From: Jeotgalibacillus haloalkalitolerans
GTDB taxonomy: Bacteria > Bacillota > Bacilli > Bacillales > Jeotgalibacillaceae
Direction of reading: 5' to 3'
Assembly: GCF_034427455.1 (NCBI RefSeq)
Contig: NZ_JAXQNN010000004.1
Coordinates: 62,001 to 126,000, forward strand
DNA length: 64,000 bases
The notes below the pieces were generated by a model. It saw only the letters and a program-made list of their open reading frames with translations. It had not been told where the DNA came from and ran no database searches. Both the position numbers and the translations under genes were made by a program. Shown here piece after piece: positions 50,822-59,800 of this stretch (position 1 is the stretch's first letter; each line of letters starts with the position of its first letter).

Positions 50822-52810
50822 TTATGCTTTAGCGGTTTGGAGGTTGTCCTTCCCTTTTCTCTTCCAGACGAACTGGATGATCAGAAGTGCAACAAATAGT
50901 CCAGCACCCAGTAAATCTGTAATTCCTTCCGGATAGATCAGCATAATTCCTGCTGCCAGCGCAAGAATTCTTTCAACCGGATGAACCGGTCGATACCAGT
51001 ATCCGATTACAGCAGCACCAATCGCTGTCATACCAGCAAGTGCAGTGATGACTGAAAGTGTGATCTCCCCTGCATTCGTATCAATCAGTAAGAGCTGAGG
51101 AGAAAGTACAAACATGTACGGGATGATAAATGCACCAATGGCAAGCTTGGCGGCATTCACTCCGGTTCGTATCGGTTCCCCGCCCGATACCCCTGCGGCG
51201 GCGAACGCTGCGAGCGCAACAGGTGGTGTAATATCAGCTACAATACCAAAATAGAATACAAACAGGTGAGCTGCAAGCGGCGGCACGTCAAGCAAAATCA
51301 GAGCCGGTGCTGCAATCGTAGCTGTAATAACATAGTTTGCAGTTGTTGGTGATCCCATACCAAGGATGATCGCCGCAAACATTGTGAAGAATAATGTCAG
51401 TAACAAAATACCGCCGGATAGTTCTACAAGCCCGTTTGCAAGCTTAAGACCAAGTCCCGTACGTGTTACAACCCCTACAATGATACCGGCACAAGCGGTT
51501 GCTACAGCAACTGATAATGCCGTTCTTGCACCATCTGCAAGACCATCGAAAAACTTTCTGATGTTGATTCTAGTATCCTTTCGGATCATGCTGACTAGAA
51601 TTGTGATGACAATTGAATAAAGCGCTGCTCTGATAATTGAATTACCATCGAGCAGTAAGAAAATAACAGCAAAGATTGGTGTAAGTAAGTAAATCTTTTT
51701 AAGTACTTCTGACTTTTTTGGAATTTCTGAGTCAGGCAAACCGGTCAGACCGATTCTTTTTGCTTCAAAGTGTGTAATGATCCAGATCCCTGCGAAGTAC
51801 AGTAAAGCAGGAATTGTAGCTGCTTTGGCAATTTCCCAGTAAGTAACCCCACCGATAAATTCAACCATCAGGAACGCTGCAGCCCCCATGATCGGCGGCA
51901 TGAGCTGTCCACCGGTAGAAGCTGCCGCCTCTACCCCGCCGGCAAACTCTTTACGGTAGCCAAGCCTTTTCATCATTGGAATTGTAAATGAACCGGAAGT
52001 TACTACGTTTGCAACTGAACTACCGCTGATTGTTCCCTGCATCGCACTTGAGAAAATAGCGACTTTTGCAGGTCCGCCGATCGCTTTCCCTGCAAATGCA
52101 ACAGCAAGGTCATTAAAGTACTGCCCAATTCCTGTTTTAACGAGGAATGCCCCGAATAACAGGAATAAGAAAATAAATGTTGCAGATACGTATAACGGTG
52201 TTCCGAATATACCTTCTGAAGAAATGAACATTGTATTAACAAGTGCTTCAAGGTCTAATCCTCTGTGTCTCAGGAAACCTGGCATTTGAGGACCAAAATA
52301 AGCATACGCCATAAAGGTTACAGCAATGATCATAATTGGAAGACCTACTGCACGTCTTGTCGCTTCAAGGACCAACAGGATGGCAATCAGACCTGTCCAG
52401 AAGTCCATTGGTGAAATCGAACCGATCGTATTGACAATCCGGTCTTCATTTAATGGGTAATATGCACCTACCCAGATAGATAACAGCGCCAGGATGCTGT
52501 CGTACCAAGTGAGTTTGTTGTGTCCAACCTTCTTTTTTGTAACAGGGAAAAGAAGAAATACTAAAGTAAGTGCAAAACCTAAGTGAATAGATAATAGCGT
52601 TTGTCTCGGAATAGACTGTGTAATTGCTGCGTAGATCTGAAAAACCGAAAAAGCAATCAGCCCGATAAAGACAACCCAGTTTAAAAGGCCTTCATATTGC
52701 TTGGTTCTTGCATCCGGATCGTACTTCGCAAGCAGGTCCTTCTGCTCTTTTTCACCAAACTGCTCTTCATCTTTGTGCTCCATTTCAGCCTTGTTTTTTT
52801 CCTCAGTCAT
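50822..52810 (-). CDS. TRAP transporter fused permease (4TM/12TM)
   Basis: A 662-residue permease with a charged N-terminus, a small DctQ-like membrane part (about residues 45-170) fused to a large DctM-like part (about 190-650). It contains GSSVANVVTSGSFTIPMMKRLGY near 270 and GMGSPTTANYVI near 480, typical of TAXI-TRAP systems. These import organic acids or amino acids driven by ion gradients, with the solute delivered by the TAXI lipoprotein encoded upstream. The ATG at 52810 overlaps the stop of the DUF1850 gene by eight bases (ATGACTGA), so the genes are coupled. Confidence 0.93.
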   Translation of the reverse strand: MTEEKNKAEMEHKDEEQFGEKEQKDLLAKYDPDARTKQYEGLLNWVVFIGLIAFSVFQIYAAITQSIPRQTLLSIHLGFALTLVFLLFPVTKKKVGHNKLTWYDSILALLSIWVGAYYPLNEDRIVNTIGSISPMDFWTGLIAILLVLEATRRAVGLPIMIIAVTFMAYAYFGPQMPGFLRHRGLDLEALVNTMFISSEGIFGTPLYVSATFIFLFLLFGAFLVKTGIGQYFNDLAVAFAGKAIGGPAKVAIFSSAMQGTISGSSVANVVTSGSFTIPMMKRLGYRKEFAGGVEAAASTGGQLMPPIMGAAAFLMVEFIGGVTYWEIAKAATIPALLYFAGIWIITHFEAKRIGLTGLPDSEIPKKSEVLKKIYLLTPIFAVIFLLLDGNSIIRAALYSIVITILVSMIRKDTRINIRKFFDGLADGARTALSVAVATACAGIIVGVVTRTGLGLKLANGLVELSGGILLLTLFFTMFAAIILGMGSPTTANYVITATIAAPALILLDVPPLAAHLFVFYFGIVADITPPVALAAFAAAGVSGGEPIRTGVNAAKLAIGAFIIPYMFVLSPQLLLIDTNAGEITLSVITALAGMTAIGAAVIGYWYRPVHPVERILALAAGIMLIYPEGITDLLGAGLFVALLIIQFVWKRKGKDNLQTAKA

Positions 52811-53324
52811 CCATCCCAACTCCTCTCAATAACTCTGCTAATGTCAATTTTTTAATAGATATTGTAATAAATGTTCCAGGTTCAATATAGTCATCCAGGG
52901 CATAATCCTTGTCATGGTAGTGAAATACATGACTGACTACGACCTGACTTGTATGCAGATTAATAGATGGAAACAGACGATTCATATGTTCAATCCTGTA
53001 TTTCCCATCCTTTTCAACAAATTCTTCACCTTCGTACATTGCATTTGATGGCATACCAATCGCCATATCCTCATACTCCAGTGCCACTTGTCTGATCTCG
53101 TTTTCTTTTGTAATCTCATAAAAATCAATTACTTCTGATTTGTGAATTGAATGTGTATAGCTTAAATGAAAATCTTTCTGGTCTGATACGGGGATATAAC
53201 TGATCAGTTCTCCTGACTGCTGATGGTGAAATGTGATTGCCTGTCTGACTGGCAGAAATACAGCAGCAAAAAATACTCCTGCTATGACAATGATCAAGAC
53301 CGGAATCATTTTTTTCTTCTGCAT
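52803..53324 (-). CDS. DUF1850 protein of the TRAP operon
   Basis: A 173-residue protein with an N-terminal membrane helix or uncleaved signal (residues 6-23) and an extracellular beta-rich domain (SYTHSIHKSEVIDFYEI near 55) of the DUF1850 family. These genes are regular companions of TAXI-TRAP transporters, and the product is probably an accessory at the outer face of the membrane. It is the middle gene between the TAXI receptor and the permease. Confidence 0.88.
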   Translation of the reverse strand: MQKKKMIPVLIIVIAGVFFAAVFLPVRQAITFHHQQSGELISYIPVSDQKDFHLSYTHSIHKSEVIDFYEITKENEIRQVALEYEDMAIGMPSNAMYEGEEFVEKDGKYRIEHMNRLFPSINLHTSQVVVSHVFHYHDKDYALDDYIEPGTFITISIKKLTLAELLRGVGMDD

Positions 53325-53348
53325 TTCTTTTACAACTCCATAAGAATG

Positions 53349-53379
53349 GGCAAACAGGCCCTGTCAGGACCTGTTTGCC
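53349..53379 (-). promoter_or_regulatory. Hairpin without T-run between TAXI and DUF1850 genes
   Basis: GGCAAACAGG and CCTGTTTGCC form a perfect ten-base stem with an 11-base loop. The lack of a T-run suggests a partial terminator or a 3-prime stabiliser that keeps receptor mRNA more abundant than permease mRNA, as is common in binding-protein operons. Confidence 0.65.
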
Positions 53380-53405
53380 TCATCGTATTTCATACAATCA
53401 TACAA

Positions 53406-54377
53406 TTACTGCTCGTCGTAGTAACGCTGAGCACCAGGGTGTACATCGATTCCGATTCCCTCAAGTGCAGTATCTACAGTGATAAATTCACCTTTAGGGT
53501 GAGTAATTGAGTCAGTATTTTCAAAGATTGCAGCTGTAATGTCGTAAACAACATCTTCTGACAGTTCAGAAGATACAGCAAGCATCGCCTGTACAGCTAC
53601 AGTTGGAACTGCTTCTTCAAGACCGTAAGTACCTGAAGCAACTTCATCTTCTGAGTAGAATGGATATTCATCCATCAGTGCCTGAGCCATATCTGCTTCG
53701 ATTGGAACAATCACTACATCAACCTGAGCAGCAAGTCCTTCTACAGCTCCAGTTGGTGTTCCACCAGTGATAAATGCAGCATCAATTGATCCATCCTGAA
53801 TTCCAGTAGTTGAATCATCGAATGAAAGGTTCTGAACGTCCATATCGTCAAATGACATTCCATGAACTTCAAGAATCTGTTCAGCATTCAGACGTGTACC
53901 TGAACCTGACTCACCTACAGAAACTGTTTTACCTGCAAGATCTTCAACTGATTCGATACCTGAATCAGCACTTGTTACGATTTGAATTGTTTCAGGGTAA
54001 AGTGTAGCAAGTCCCTGGATTGTTTCGATTGGTGCATCAAACATTTGTGTTCCTTCAACAGCGTAAGAGGCGATATCCGTCTGAACGAACGCAATTTCAA
54101 CTTCTTCATTGTCGATCATTGCCATGTTTTCAGCTGATGCGTTTGAAGTGTTAGCAGTTGTTGTAATGCCTGTCTCATCTTCAATCAGCTGTGCAAATGT
54201 ACCACCAAGCGGATAGTATGTACCACCAGTACCGCCAGTAGCGATGTTAATAAATTCAGGCTGTTCTGAACCGCCTTCACCATCTCCGCTGCCGCTGTCT
54301 TCACCGCCGCAGGCTGCAAGAATCATAGATACTGCAAGAAGCAGAATCATGCTCAAATAAAACTTTTTGTTTTTCAA
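53406..54377 (-). CDS. TAXI family TRAP solute receptor (lipoprotein)
   Basis: A 323-residue extracellular binding protein with lipoprotein signal SMILAACGG, a Gly/Ser linker, and the TAXI core (NIATGGTGGTYYPLGG near residue 45, VSVGESGSGTRLNAEQIL near 150). It captures a small anion or amino acid and hands it to the fused permease. It starts at TTG with a strong GGAGG site. It heads the operon, behind a SigA promoter. Confidence 0.94.
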   Translation of the reverse strand: MKNKKFYLSMILLLAVSMILAACGGEDSGSGDGEGGSEQPEFINIATGGTGGTYYPLGGTFAQLIEDETGITTTANTSNASAENMAMIDNEEVEIAFVQTDIASYAVEGTQMFDAPIETIQGLATLYPETIQIVTSADSGIESVEDLAGKTVSVGESGSGTRLNAEQILEVHGMSFDDMDVQNLSFDDSTTGIQDGSIDAAFITGGTPTGAVEGLAAQVDVVIVPIEADMAQALMDEYPFYSEDEVASGTYGLEEAVPTVAVQAMLAVSSELSEDVVYDITAAIFENTDSITHPKGEFITVDTALEGIGIDVHPGAQRYYDEQ

Positions 54378-54421
54378 CGTAGTTCCCCCTCCTTATAAAA
54401 TTGCATAACTACGTATACTAT

Positions 54422-54450
54422 TTTATCACGCAATATTACATTTGTGTCAA
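54422..54450 (-). promoter_or_regulatory. SigA promoter of the TAXI-TRAP operon
   Basis: On the minus strand TTGACA (54450-54445) and GATAAA (54427-54422) are separated by 17 bases. Confidence 0.65.
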
Positions 54451-54505
54451 ACTTAAATCATTTTGTACAAGTTCCAATTTACATCAAAAGCTGTCAAATC
54501 AACTA

Positions 54506-54519
54506 TGAAAACGCTGTCG
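54506..54519. promoter_or_regulatory. cre-like sequence upstream of the TAXI-TRAP operon
   Basis: TGAAAACGCTGTCG is close to the CcpA cre consensus and lies roughly 95 bases upstream of the expected TRAP transcription start and about 90 bases past the pgpA-like stop. The position is unusual for direct repression or activation, so the call is tentative. Confidence 0.35.
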
Positions 54520-54596
54520 ATTTCATGACAATTATGACGTCAGATGTAAATTTTCATACAATTTTATAGGAGGGTTTGTATAAAATTTGAATATAT

Positions 54597-55142
54597 TTAT
54601 TCGTCTTCAATAATTCTTCTTTCATTTTTTGGCAGGTTCTCTTCAATATCCCTCAGTCTGTGAGCAAGGCGGGATGAAGCATTTGCCGCAATAGCAGCAA
54701 CCATATCGTCAAGGAATGTATGGATGCCACCACCCCTTTTGGTATCAAGCTTTTCAATAATACCGATTTTATTTTTATCCAGATGTCCAAATGTTGTGAC
54801 TGCGATACTGCCGTAGCCGAGTGAAGCACCGAGGGCAATCGTTTCATCCACTCCAAAAAGACCTTCATCCGTTTCTACTAGTGACTGCAGAGGCTCTGTC
54901 AGTTTTTTTTGCTCTGCAAGGCGGTCAAGTTCAACGGCAACAAGAATTGCATGCTGCATTTCTCTTTTTAATAGCACCTTTTCAACGCTTTCAACGCATT
55001 CATCAAGCTGCAGTTTTTCATTATAAGGTCCCTGCATTTCATACACGATTTCAGCAATATCATCAATCGTAACGCCACGTTCTTTCAGGACGTTATAAGC
55101 AGCCTGTGTTACATCATGAGAGTGAACTCTTTCATTTTTCAT
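54597..55142 (-). CDS. Phosphatidylglycerophosphatase A-like protein (YutG family)
   Basis: A 181-residue protein whose C-terminal half matches the PgpA-like domain (DETIALGASLGYGSIAVTTFGHLDK and GGIHTFLDDMVAAIAANASSR). Known PgpA enzymes remove phosphate from phosphatidylglycerophosphate. This soluble Bacillus form (YutG) lacks clear membrane helices and has an extra N-terminal helical region, so its real substrate is less certain. It has a strong AAAGGAG site. Its stop is about 150 bases upstream of the TRAP promoter and no clear terminator is seen between. Confidence 0.82.
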   Translation of the reverse strand: MKNERVHSHDVTQAAYNVLKERGVTIDDIAEIVYEMQGPYNEKLQLDECVESVEKVLLKREMQHAILVAVELDRLAEQKKLTEPLQSLVETDEGLFGVDETIALGASLGYGSIAVTTFGHLDKNKIGIIEKLDTKRGGGIHTFLDDMVAAIAANASSRLAHRLRDIEENLPKNERRIIEDE

Positions 55143-55226
55143 ATAAAATCTCCTTTAATCGTTATGTTGCCATCATTCAATCTATTCAGCGTAAATTGAA
55201 TTTGAGAACTGTATAGACTGATATGA

Positions 55227-55251
55227 TACAATCTATTTGTAAACGCTTCAA
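55227..55251 (+). promoter_or_regulatory. yjcHGF promoter with cre-like site at the start of transcription
   Basis: An extended -10 (TG-A-TACAAT, 55225-55232) is followed by TGTAAACGCTTCAA at 55238-55251, one mismatch from the cre consensus. A cre at +1 to +14 would block transcription when CcpA is active. Confidence 0.5.
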
Positions 55252-55279
55252 ACTTTTTTTGTAACAGGGAGGATTTTTG

Positions 55280-56014
55280 ATGCCTAAGACCGGAACAGTA
55301 AAAGAACATCAGCTATACAGTGAGGCACTGCAGGAAGAGATGAATCTGCTCGTCTATCTTCCTCATAACTATTCGCCTTTATATAAATACACAGTGCTGA
55401 TCGCCCAGGATGGAAAAGATTATTTTCAGCTTGGCAGAGTACCAAGACTGCTGGATCAGCTGAATGAAGAAGAAAAAATCGAAAACCTGATTTTCGTCGG
55501 GGTGCCTTATAAAAATGTAAAGGACCGTTATGATAAATATCATCCGAGTGGCAGTCAGCATGATGCATACGTCAGATTCATCGCAAGGGAACTGGTGCCA
55601 TTTATTGATGAATTATACCCTACTTACAATATTGGTATCGGACGCGCACTGATCGGTGATTCACTTGCCGGCACTGTGTCATTTCAGACTGCTTTAAAAT
55701 ATCCGAACACTTTTGGACGCGTGATTATGCAGTCCCCTCTTGTCAATGATGACGTCATTCTAAATGCAGAGCAGTTCAAAGACGTTCAGCTGATCAATTT
55801 TTATCATATTATTGGAAAAGGCGAAACATCAGTAAAGACAACCAATGGATCGGAAGCAAACTTTCTTGAACCAAACAGGGAACTGCACCAGGTGATGGAA
55901 GGTAAGAATTACAGCGTTTTTTATGATGAGTTTGACGGCGAGCATTCCTGGAAATACTGGCAGCCGGATCTTAAACGCGTGATGGAAAAAATGTTTGGAA
56001 AAACTTCTTACTAA
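55280..56014 (+). CDS. yjcH: Esterase family protein, YjcH-like
   Basis: A 244-residue alpha/beta hydrolase of the esterase D/Fes type. The nucleophile elbow is GDSLAGT (Ser near residue 123), with a catalytic His in EHSWKYW near the end. B. subtilis has the same three genes yjcF, yjcG, yjcH together. Substrate unknown. GGGAGG selects the ATG at 55280. It heads the transcript with yjcG and yjcF. Confidence 0.88.
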   Translation: MPKTGTVKEHQLYSEALQEEMNLLVYLPHNYSPLYKYTVLIAQDGKDYFQLGRVPRLLDQLNEEEKIENLIFVGVPYKNVKDRYDKYHPSGSQHDAYVRFIARELVPFIDELYPTYNIGIGRALIGDSLAGTVSFQTALKYPNTFGRVIMQSPLVNDDVILNAEQFKDVQLINFYHIIGKGETSVKTTNGSEANFLEPNRELHQVMEGKNYSVFYDEFDGEHSWKYWQPDLKRVMEKMFGKTSY

Positions 56015-56097
56015 GCAAGCAATATTCAACTATTTGTCTGATATAATTGTATGAGACAGTGACTATTTTATGATGTGAAAAGAGGAGGCTGACATTT

Positions 56098-56613
56098 ATG
56101 AAGTTTGGTATCGCAGTATTCCCTTCAAAAAAATTACAGGATCTTGCTAACTCTTACCGGAAACGCTATGATCCTCATTACTCGCTGATTCCGCCTCATT
56201 TGACTTTGAAAGAGCCATTTGAAGCGACAGATGATGAAATTAATGTGATTGCTGAAAAGTTAGGTGAAGTGGCTAAGAATGCTGAGCCTTTTACATTAAG
56301 AGCATATAAAATCAGTTCATTCCAGCCAGTTAATAATGTGATTTATATGAAGGTTGATGCCGTTCCTGAACTGTTGACGCTTTATCAATCCCTTCACAGC
56401 AGTGACTTTGGCGGTGAATCTCAGTATTCATTTGTTCCGCATATTACGATTGCTCAGAAGTTATCTAATGATGAACACTCCGATGTATACGGTTCACTCC
56501 GTATGGCAGGTGTTGACCATGAAGAGACTGTTGACCGCTTCCACTTGTTATATCAGCTTGAAAATGGCTCGTGGACCGTATATGAAACTTACCGTTTAGG
56601 TGGCGACAGCTGA
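56098..56613 (+). CDS. yjcG: 2H phosphoesterase, YjcG-like
   Basis: A 171-residue protein, the same length as B. subtilis YjcG. It has the two H-x-T/S motifs of the 2H phosphoesterase/RNA ligase-like fold: HLTLKEPF near residue 34 and HITIAQKL near 115. Such proteins act on cyclic phosphates or 2-prime,5-prime bonds; the native substrate is unknown. AGGAGG precedes the ATG. Its stop overlaps the yjcF start by one base. Confidence 0.9.
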   Translation: MKFGIAVFPSKKLQDLANSYRKRYDPHYSLIPPHLTLKEPFEATDDEINVIAEKLGEVAKNAEPFTLRAYKISSFQPVNNVIYMKVDAVPELLTLYQSLHSSDFGGESQYSFVPHITIAQKLSNDEHSDVYGSLRMAGVDHEETVDRFHLLYQLENGSWTVYETYRLGGDS

Positions 56614-57035
56614 TGTATGTAAAGAAAGTTGAAACGGATAAGGAATTAAACCAGGCATTTGAAGTAAGAAAAGAAGTATTTGTAAAAGAACAGCAGGTGC
56701 CTGAAGATCTTGAGCTGGATGCTTTTGATCAGACTGCCACTCATTTCGTGCTGTATGCTGAAGATCAGCCTTCAGGAGCCGGCAGATTCAGAATCAAGGA
56801 CGGAAAAGGAAAAGTTGAACGAGTATGTGTGAAGAAAACACTTCGCGGACAACATGCAGGCGTTTTACTCATGAAAGAAATTGAAATTCATGCGAGGGAA
56901 TCAGGCGTTGAAGCCCTGATTTTAAATGCTCAGACACATGCGCTTGGATTTTATAAAAAGCTCGGGTATCAGGTGATCTCTGACGAATTTATGGATGCCG
57001 GAATCCCCCACTTTACCATGCAAAAAGAAATATAA
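56613..57035 (+). CDS. yjcF: GNAT family acetyltransferase, YjcF-like
   Basis: A 140-residue GNAT protein. The acetyl-CoA binding motif A is VERVCVKKTLRGQHAGVLLM near residues 70-90, and the C-terminal NAQTHALGFYKKLGYQ is typical. It matches B. subtilis YjcF in size and context. The acceptor is unknown. It is translationally coupled to yjcG through TGATG. Confidence 0.9.
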   Translation: MYVKKVETDKELNQAFEVRKEVFVKEQQVPEDLELDAFDQTATHFVLYAEDQPSGAGRFRIKDGKGKVERVCVKKTLRGQHAGVLLMKEIEIHARESGVEALILNAQTHALGFYKKLGYQVISDEFMDAGIPHFTMQKEI

Positions 57036-57040
57036 AGATA

Positions 57041-57072
57041 AAGCAGCTGCGTAAAATAAGCAGCTGCTTTTA
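57041..57072. terminator. Terminator between yjcF and the convergent small gene
   Basis: AAGCAGCTGC and GCAGCTGCTT form a perfect ten-base stem with a nine-base loop and TTTT on the plus strand. Confidence 0.85.
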
Positions 57073-57081
57073 ACATTCTAT

Positions 57082-57372
57082 TCAAATTGATGCATTAAAG
57101 TTTTGACCTTTACCTGTTACTTTTGGAATCAGATGTGGCGGAATTGTCTGGATGTGAAAGATTGGTGCATCCCCGCTCTTAAAAACAGCTTCACGTTTTT
57201 TTCTTTTTCTGTCCATTTTTTCCTCAAGCTCTTCTTCAAAATCTTTGTCAGATCTGCGTAGCGGACTGACTTTTTGTACAGGTGTTAAGTAATACGGATC
57301 ATAATCCTTCATTGTGACTCTTTCGGCATACTGCTGATACTGCAGCTGATTTACTGGCGCGATATAGCCCAA
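57082..57372 (-). CDS. Conserved-looking basic protein, function unknown
   Basis: A 96-residue protein beginning MGYIAPVNQLQYQQYAERV, with a highly charged helical middle (EEELEEKMDRKRKKRE) and no membrane segment. A TTG at 57372 has GGAGG at eight bases; GTG at 57381 overlaps that site. I recall similar short proteins starting MGYI.P in other bacilli but cannot name a family. Its place next to spoVIF suggests, weakly, a sporulation link. Confidence 0.65.
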   Translation of the reverse strand: MGYIAPVNQLQYQQYAERVTMKDYDPYYLTPVQKVSPLRRSDKDFEEELEEKMDRKRKKREAVFKSGDAPIFHIQTIPPHLIPKVTGKGQNFNASI

Positions 57373-57466
57373 ACTTATCACCTCCGAATATTATTTATAT
57401 TACCTTTTTTACGTTGATGTAAACTTTCTAATATACTTTACGGTCAACTTCTGAATTTTTCAGGGG

Positions 57467-57721
57467 TCATTTTTTATTAATCATATTCGACAGTGTCTGA
57501 TAATCAATTTTTTCTCCTTTTGCAGTAACCGTTTTAGCGATTTTTTCTTCCATATCTTTTGTGATTGGCTTCCCGGCTGCAGATGCTACCTGTCTCACGA
57601 GCTTTTTAACGGTTTGTTCATCATTAAAGTCAGCATGCTGAAATGCATTGGCAAGTTCAAATAGCTGATCCATTTTAACCCCGGTTTTATTTTCTATTTT
57701 TTTAAAAAAAGCATCATTCAT
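57467..57721 (-). CDS. spoVIF: Stage VI sporulation protein F
   Basis: An 84-residue protein starting MNDAFFKKIENKTGVKMDQLFELAN, which matches the N-terminal pattern of SpoVIF (YjcC). In B. subtilis SpoVIF is made in the mother cell under SigK and helps assemble the spore coat through GerE. The GGAGG site is at ideal spacing. Its place close to cotZ/cotO and yjcFGH is the same as in B. subtilis. Confidence 0.85.
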   Translation of the reverse strand: MNDAFFKKIENKTGVKMDQLFELANAFQHADFNDEQTVKKLVRQVASAAGKPITKDMEEKIAKTVTAKGEKIDYQTLSNMINKK

Positions 57722-57743
57722 ATTTAATCCTCCCTTTGATTGT

Positions 57744-57773
57744 CAAAAGCCACTCCCATTCCGGAGTGGCTTT
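57744..57773 (-). terminator. Terminator after yjcZ
   Basis: On the minus strand AAAGCCACTCC and GGAGTGGCTTT form an 11-base stem; the T-run is short (TTTTG). It lies between yjcZ and spoVIF. Confidence 0.8.
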
Positions 57774-57778
57774 CACGC

Positions 57779-57895
57779 TTAATAGTAGAAGCTCGCGCCA
57801 ACAATAACTAACAGAATGAAAAGCACAACAATCAGCACAAACGTAGAGCCGCCATTGTACCCGCCATAATTGCCATAACCGCAGTTGCCGTACAT
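57779..57895 (-). CDS. YjcZ family sporulation peptide
   Basis: A 38-residue peptide. Residues 1-16 are Gly/Tyr/Asn-rich ([16 protein letters not shown]), followed by one hydrophobic helix ([20 protein letters not shown]). This is the hallmark of the YjcZ/SscA group of small spore proteins in Bacillus, whose exact role is uncertain but linked to spore coat or membrane. GGGGGTGAAGG precedes the ATG. It follows spoVAE by about 60 bases. Confidence 0.85.
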   Translation of the reverse strand: MYGNCGYGNYGGYNGGSTFVLIVVLFILLVIVGASFYY

Positions 57896-57957
57896 ACCTT
57901 CACCCCCTGACTTCTATATTCTATGTAGAAGAGAATCAGAAAGAGTGGGCTTAACGT

Positions 57958-58314
57958 TCAGGCTTTTGGTTTAAATATAAGCGCACCAATAAATCCAAAA
58001 ATAATGGCTGCAGATATCCCTGAGCTTGTCACTTCAAACATTCCAGTCATAACCCCGATGACCCCATGCTTTTCTGCTTCCTGCATCGCACCATGCAGCA
58101 ATGCATTACCAAATGAAGTGATTGGAACGGTTGCGCCGGCACCTGCAAAATCAATCAGCGGTTCATATAATCCAAACGCTTCAAGCAAAGCTCCGCTGAC
58201 AACCAGCGTGCTGAGCGTATGTGCAGGTGTGAGTTTTAATACGTCCATCATTAATTGTCCAATCACACAAATCAATCCACCAACTACGAATGCCCAAAAA
58301 AACATTGGAATCAT
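57958..58314 (-). CDS. spoVAE: Stage V sporulation protein AE (AEb type)
   Basis: A 118-residue membrane protein with three to four helices ([56 protein letters not shown]). It matches SpoVAEb, part of the channel complex that moves dipicolinic acid into and out of the spore. GGGGG at eight bases supports ATG 58314, one base after the spoVAD stop; ATG 58329 inside spoVAD is open. It is homologous to the SpoVAC protein upstream. Confidence 0.92.
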   Translation of the reverse strand: MIPMFFWAFVVGGLICVIGQLMMDVLKLTPAHTLSTLVVSGALLEAFGLYEPLIDFAGAGATVPITSFGNALLHGAMQEAEKHGVIGVMTGMFEVTSSGISAAIIFGFIGALIFKPKA

Positions 58315-58315
58315 C

Positions 58316-59329
58316 TTATTGTCCCCCATTCTTCGGACTGATCAGTGATACGGCATGAGCGATGCAGGGAATTGTTTCTTTCTGCTGGAAAGTAAGCGGT
58401 GATAAGAGTGCTCCTGTCGCAACCACTAAGATCCGGTTCACGGACCCTTCGGCTAACTGACTTAAAAAGTAACTGTAGACCATTGCTGCTGAACACGCCG
58501 GACCGCTCCCTCCGGCCATAACCTCATCTATTCCCTGATAAATTAATTTACCGCAATCCAGGTATTTATCGTCTGTCAGATGAATATTCTTCTTTTCCAG
58601 TATATCCTTCACAGTCGCATAGCCGATTTCGGCCAGATCACCAGTAATGATGTAATCATAATCATCAGGCGTTTCACCACACTGGGTCAGGTGTCTTTCA
58701 ATCACATCAGCTGCAGCCAGTGACATGGCAGCCCCCATATTAAAAGGGTCAGTTACATTGATATCCTGCACCCTGCCTATTGTGGCTTTTTCTATATGGG
58801 CCAATGAATCTTCACGATTGCCACTGACGATTACTGCACCCGCAGCAGTCACTGTCCACTGTGCTGTCGGTGGCTTCTGTCCACCATATTCAGTTGGATA
58901 TCTGAACTGCTTTTCTGTCGCAGCATTATGACTTGATACCCCTGTTAACACACGGTCGGTGAATCCACCATCTACAAGCGCTCCTGCTAAAGCCAGTCCT
59001 TCCATTGAACTTGCACATGCGCTGAAGATCCCAAGGTACGGGATTTCCAGTGTTCTTGCAGTCATACTGCTCGGTGTAATTTGATTAATGAGATCTCCTG
59101 AGATCAGACAATCAATGTCCTCTTTGGTGAGAGCTGCTTTTTCTAGTACCTTATTTGAAGCAGTCTCCATTAATTTTCTCTGCGCTTTTTCAAATGTTTT
59201 CTCACCCATATACAAATCTTCAAAAAAAGTATCAAATGAAGATGAATATGGACTGTTCTTTTCAAAAGGACCCGCCGCTACTGCGGAAGATATAATAGAA
59301 GGGAGTGATGTGAAGTGCCAGGTTTTCAT
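58316..59329 (-). CDS. spoVAD: Stage V sporulation protein AD
   Basis: A 337-residue protein with a thiolase-like fold ([22 protein letters not shown] near residue 105; NPFNMGAAM-like [10 protein letters not shown] near 195). SpoVAD binds dipicolinic acid and belongs to the SpoVA channel complex at the inner spore membrane. Its ATG follows the spoVAC stop with no gap. Length is near that of the B. subtilis protein. Confidence 0.95.
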   Translation of the reverse strand: MKTWHFTSLPSIISSAVAAGPFEKNSPYSSSFDTFFEDLYMGEKTFEKAQRKLMETASNKVLEKAALTKEDIDCLISGDLINQITPSSMTARTLEIPYLGIFSACASSMEGLALAGALVDGGFTDRVLTGVSSHNAATEKQFRYPTEYGGQKPPTAQWTVTAAGAVIVSGNREDSLAHIEKATIGRVQDINVTDPFNMGAAMSLAAADVIERHLTQCGETPDDYDYIITGDLAEIGYATVKDILEKKNIHLTDDKYLDCGKLIYQGIDEVMAGGSGPACSAAMVYSYFLSQLAEGSVNRILVVATGALLSPLTFQQKETIPCIAHAVSLISPKNGGQ

Positions 59330-59788
59330 TCAGATGACTCCTATCTGAATCAATATAGTTTTAATCAGCGCAATAAAAAAAGCTGAAATGACGCCAAATA
59401 CAATCACAGATCCTGCAAGCTTAAAAATATTTCCTCCAACACCCAGTACCAGCCCTTCACTTCTGTGCTCAATTGCAGCGCTCACAACAGCATTACCGAA
59501 CCCCGTCACCGGAACTGCACTTCCCGCTCCGGCAAACTGTCCAAGTTTTTGATAGAGCCCAAAACCTGTGAGCAGCATAGAAAAAAACACCATGATTGCC
59601 ACAGTGGGATTTCCAGCAGTCTGCTCGGTAAAAGGAAAATAACTGATTAAAAACAGTGTCACAAGCTGTCCAATCATACAGATAAAGCCACCTACTAAAA
59701 ATGCTTTCAGACAGTTTTTCAGGACCGGCCGTTTAATTTCATGCTGATCTGCTGCATCCTTCGTTTCCTTGATCCACGTATTCGCCAC
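59330..59788 (-). CDS. spoVAC: Stage V sporulation protein AC
   Basis: A 152-residue membrane protein with four hydrophobic segments (AFLVGGFICMIGQLVTLFLI, VAIMVFFSMLLTGFGLYQ, AVPVTGFGNAVVSAAIEH, VIVFGVISAFFIALI). SpoVAC is proposed to be a mechanosensitive part of the DPA channel. AGAGG is best spaced for GTG 59788 (MANTWIKE); ATG 59794 and GTG 59797 are in frame but too close to it. It is followed directly by spoVAD. Confidence 0.93.
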   Translation of the reverse strand: MANTWIKETKDAADQHEIKRPVLKNCLKAFLVGGFICMIGQLVTLFLISYFPFTEQTAGNPTVAIMVFFSMLLTGFGLYQKLGQFAGAGSAVPVTGFGNAVVSAAIEHRSEGLVLGVGGNIFKLAGSVIVFGVISAFFIALIKTILIQIGVI

Positions 59789-59800
59789 ATTCATCACCTC

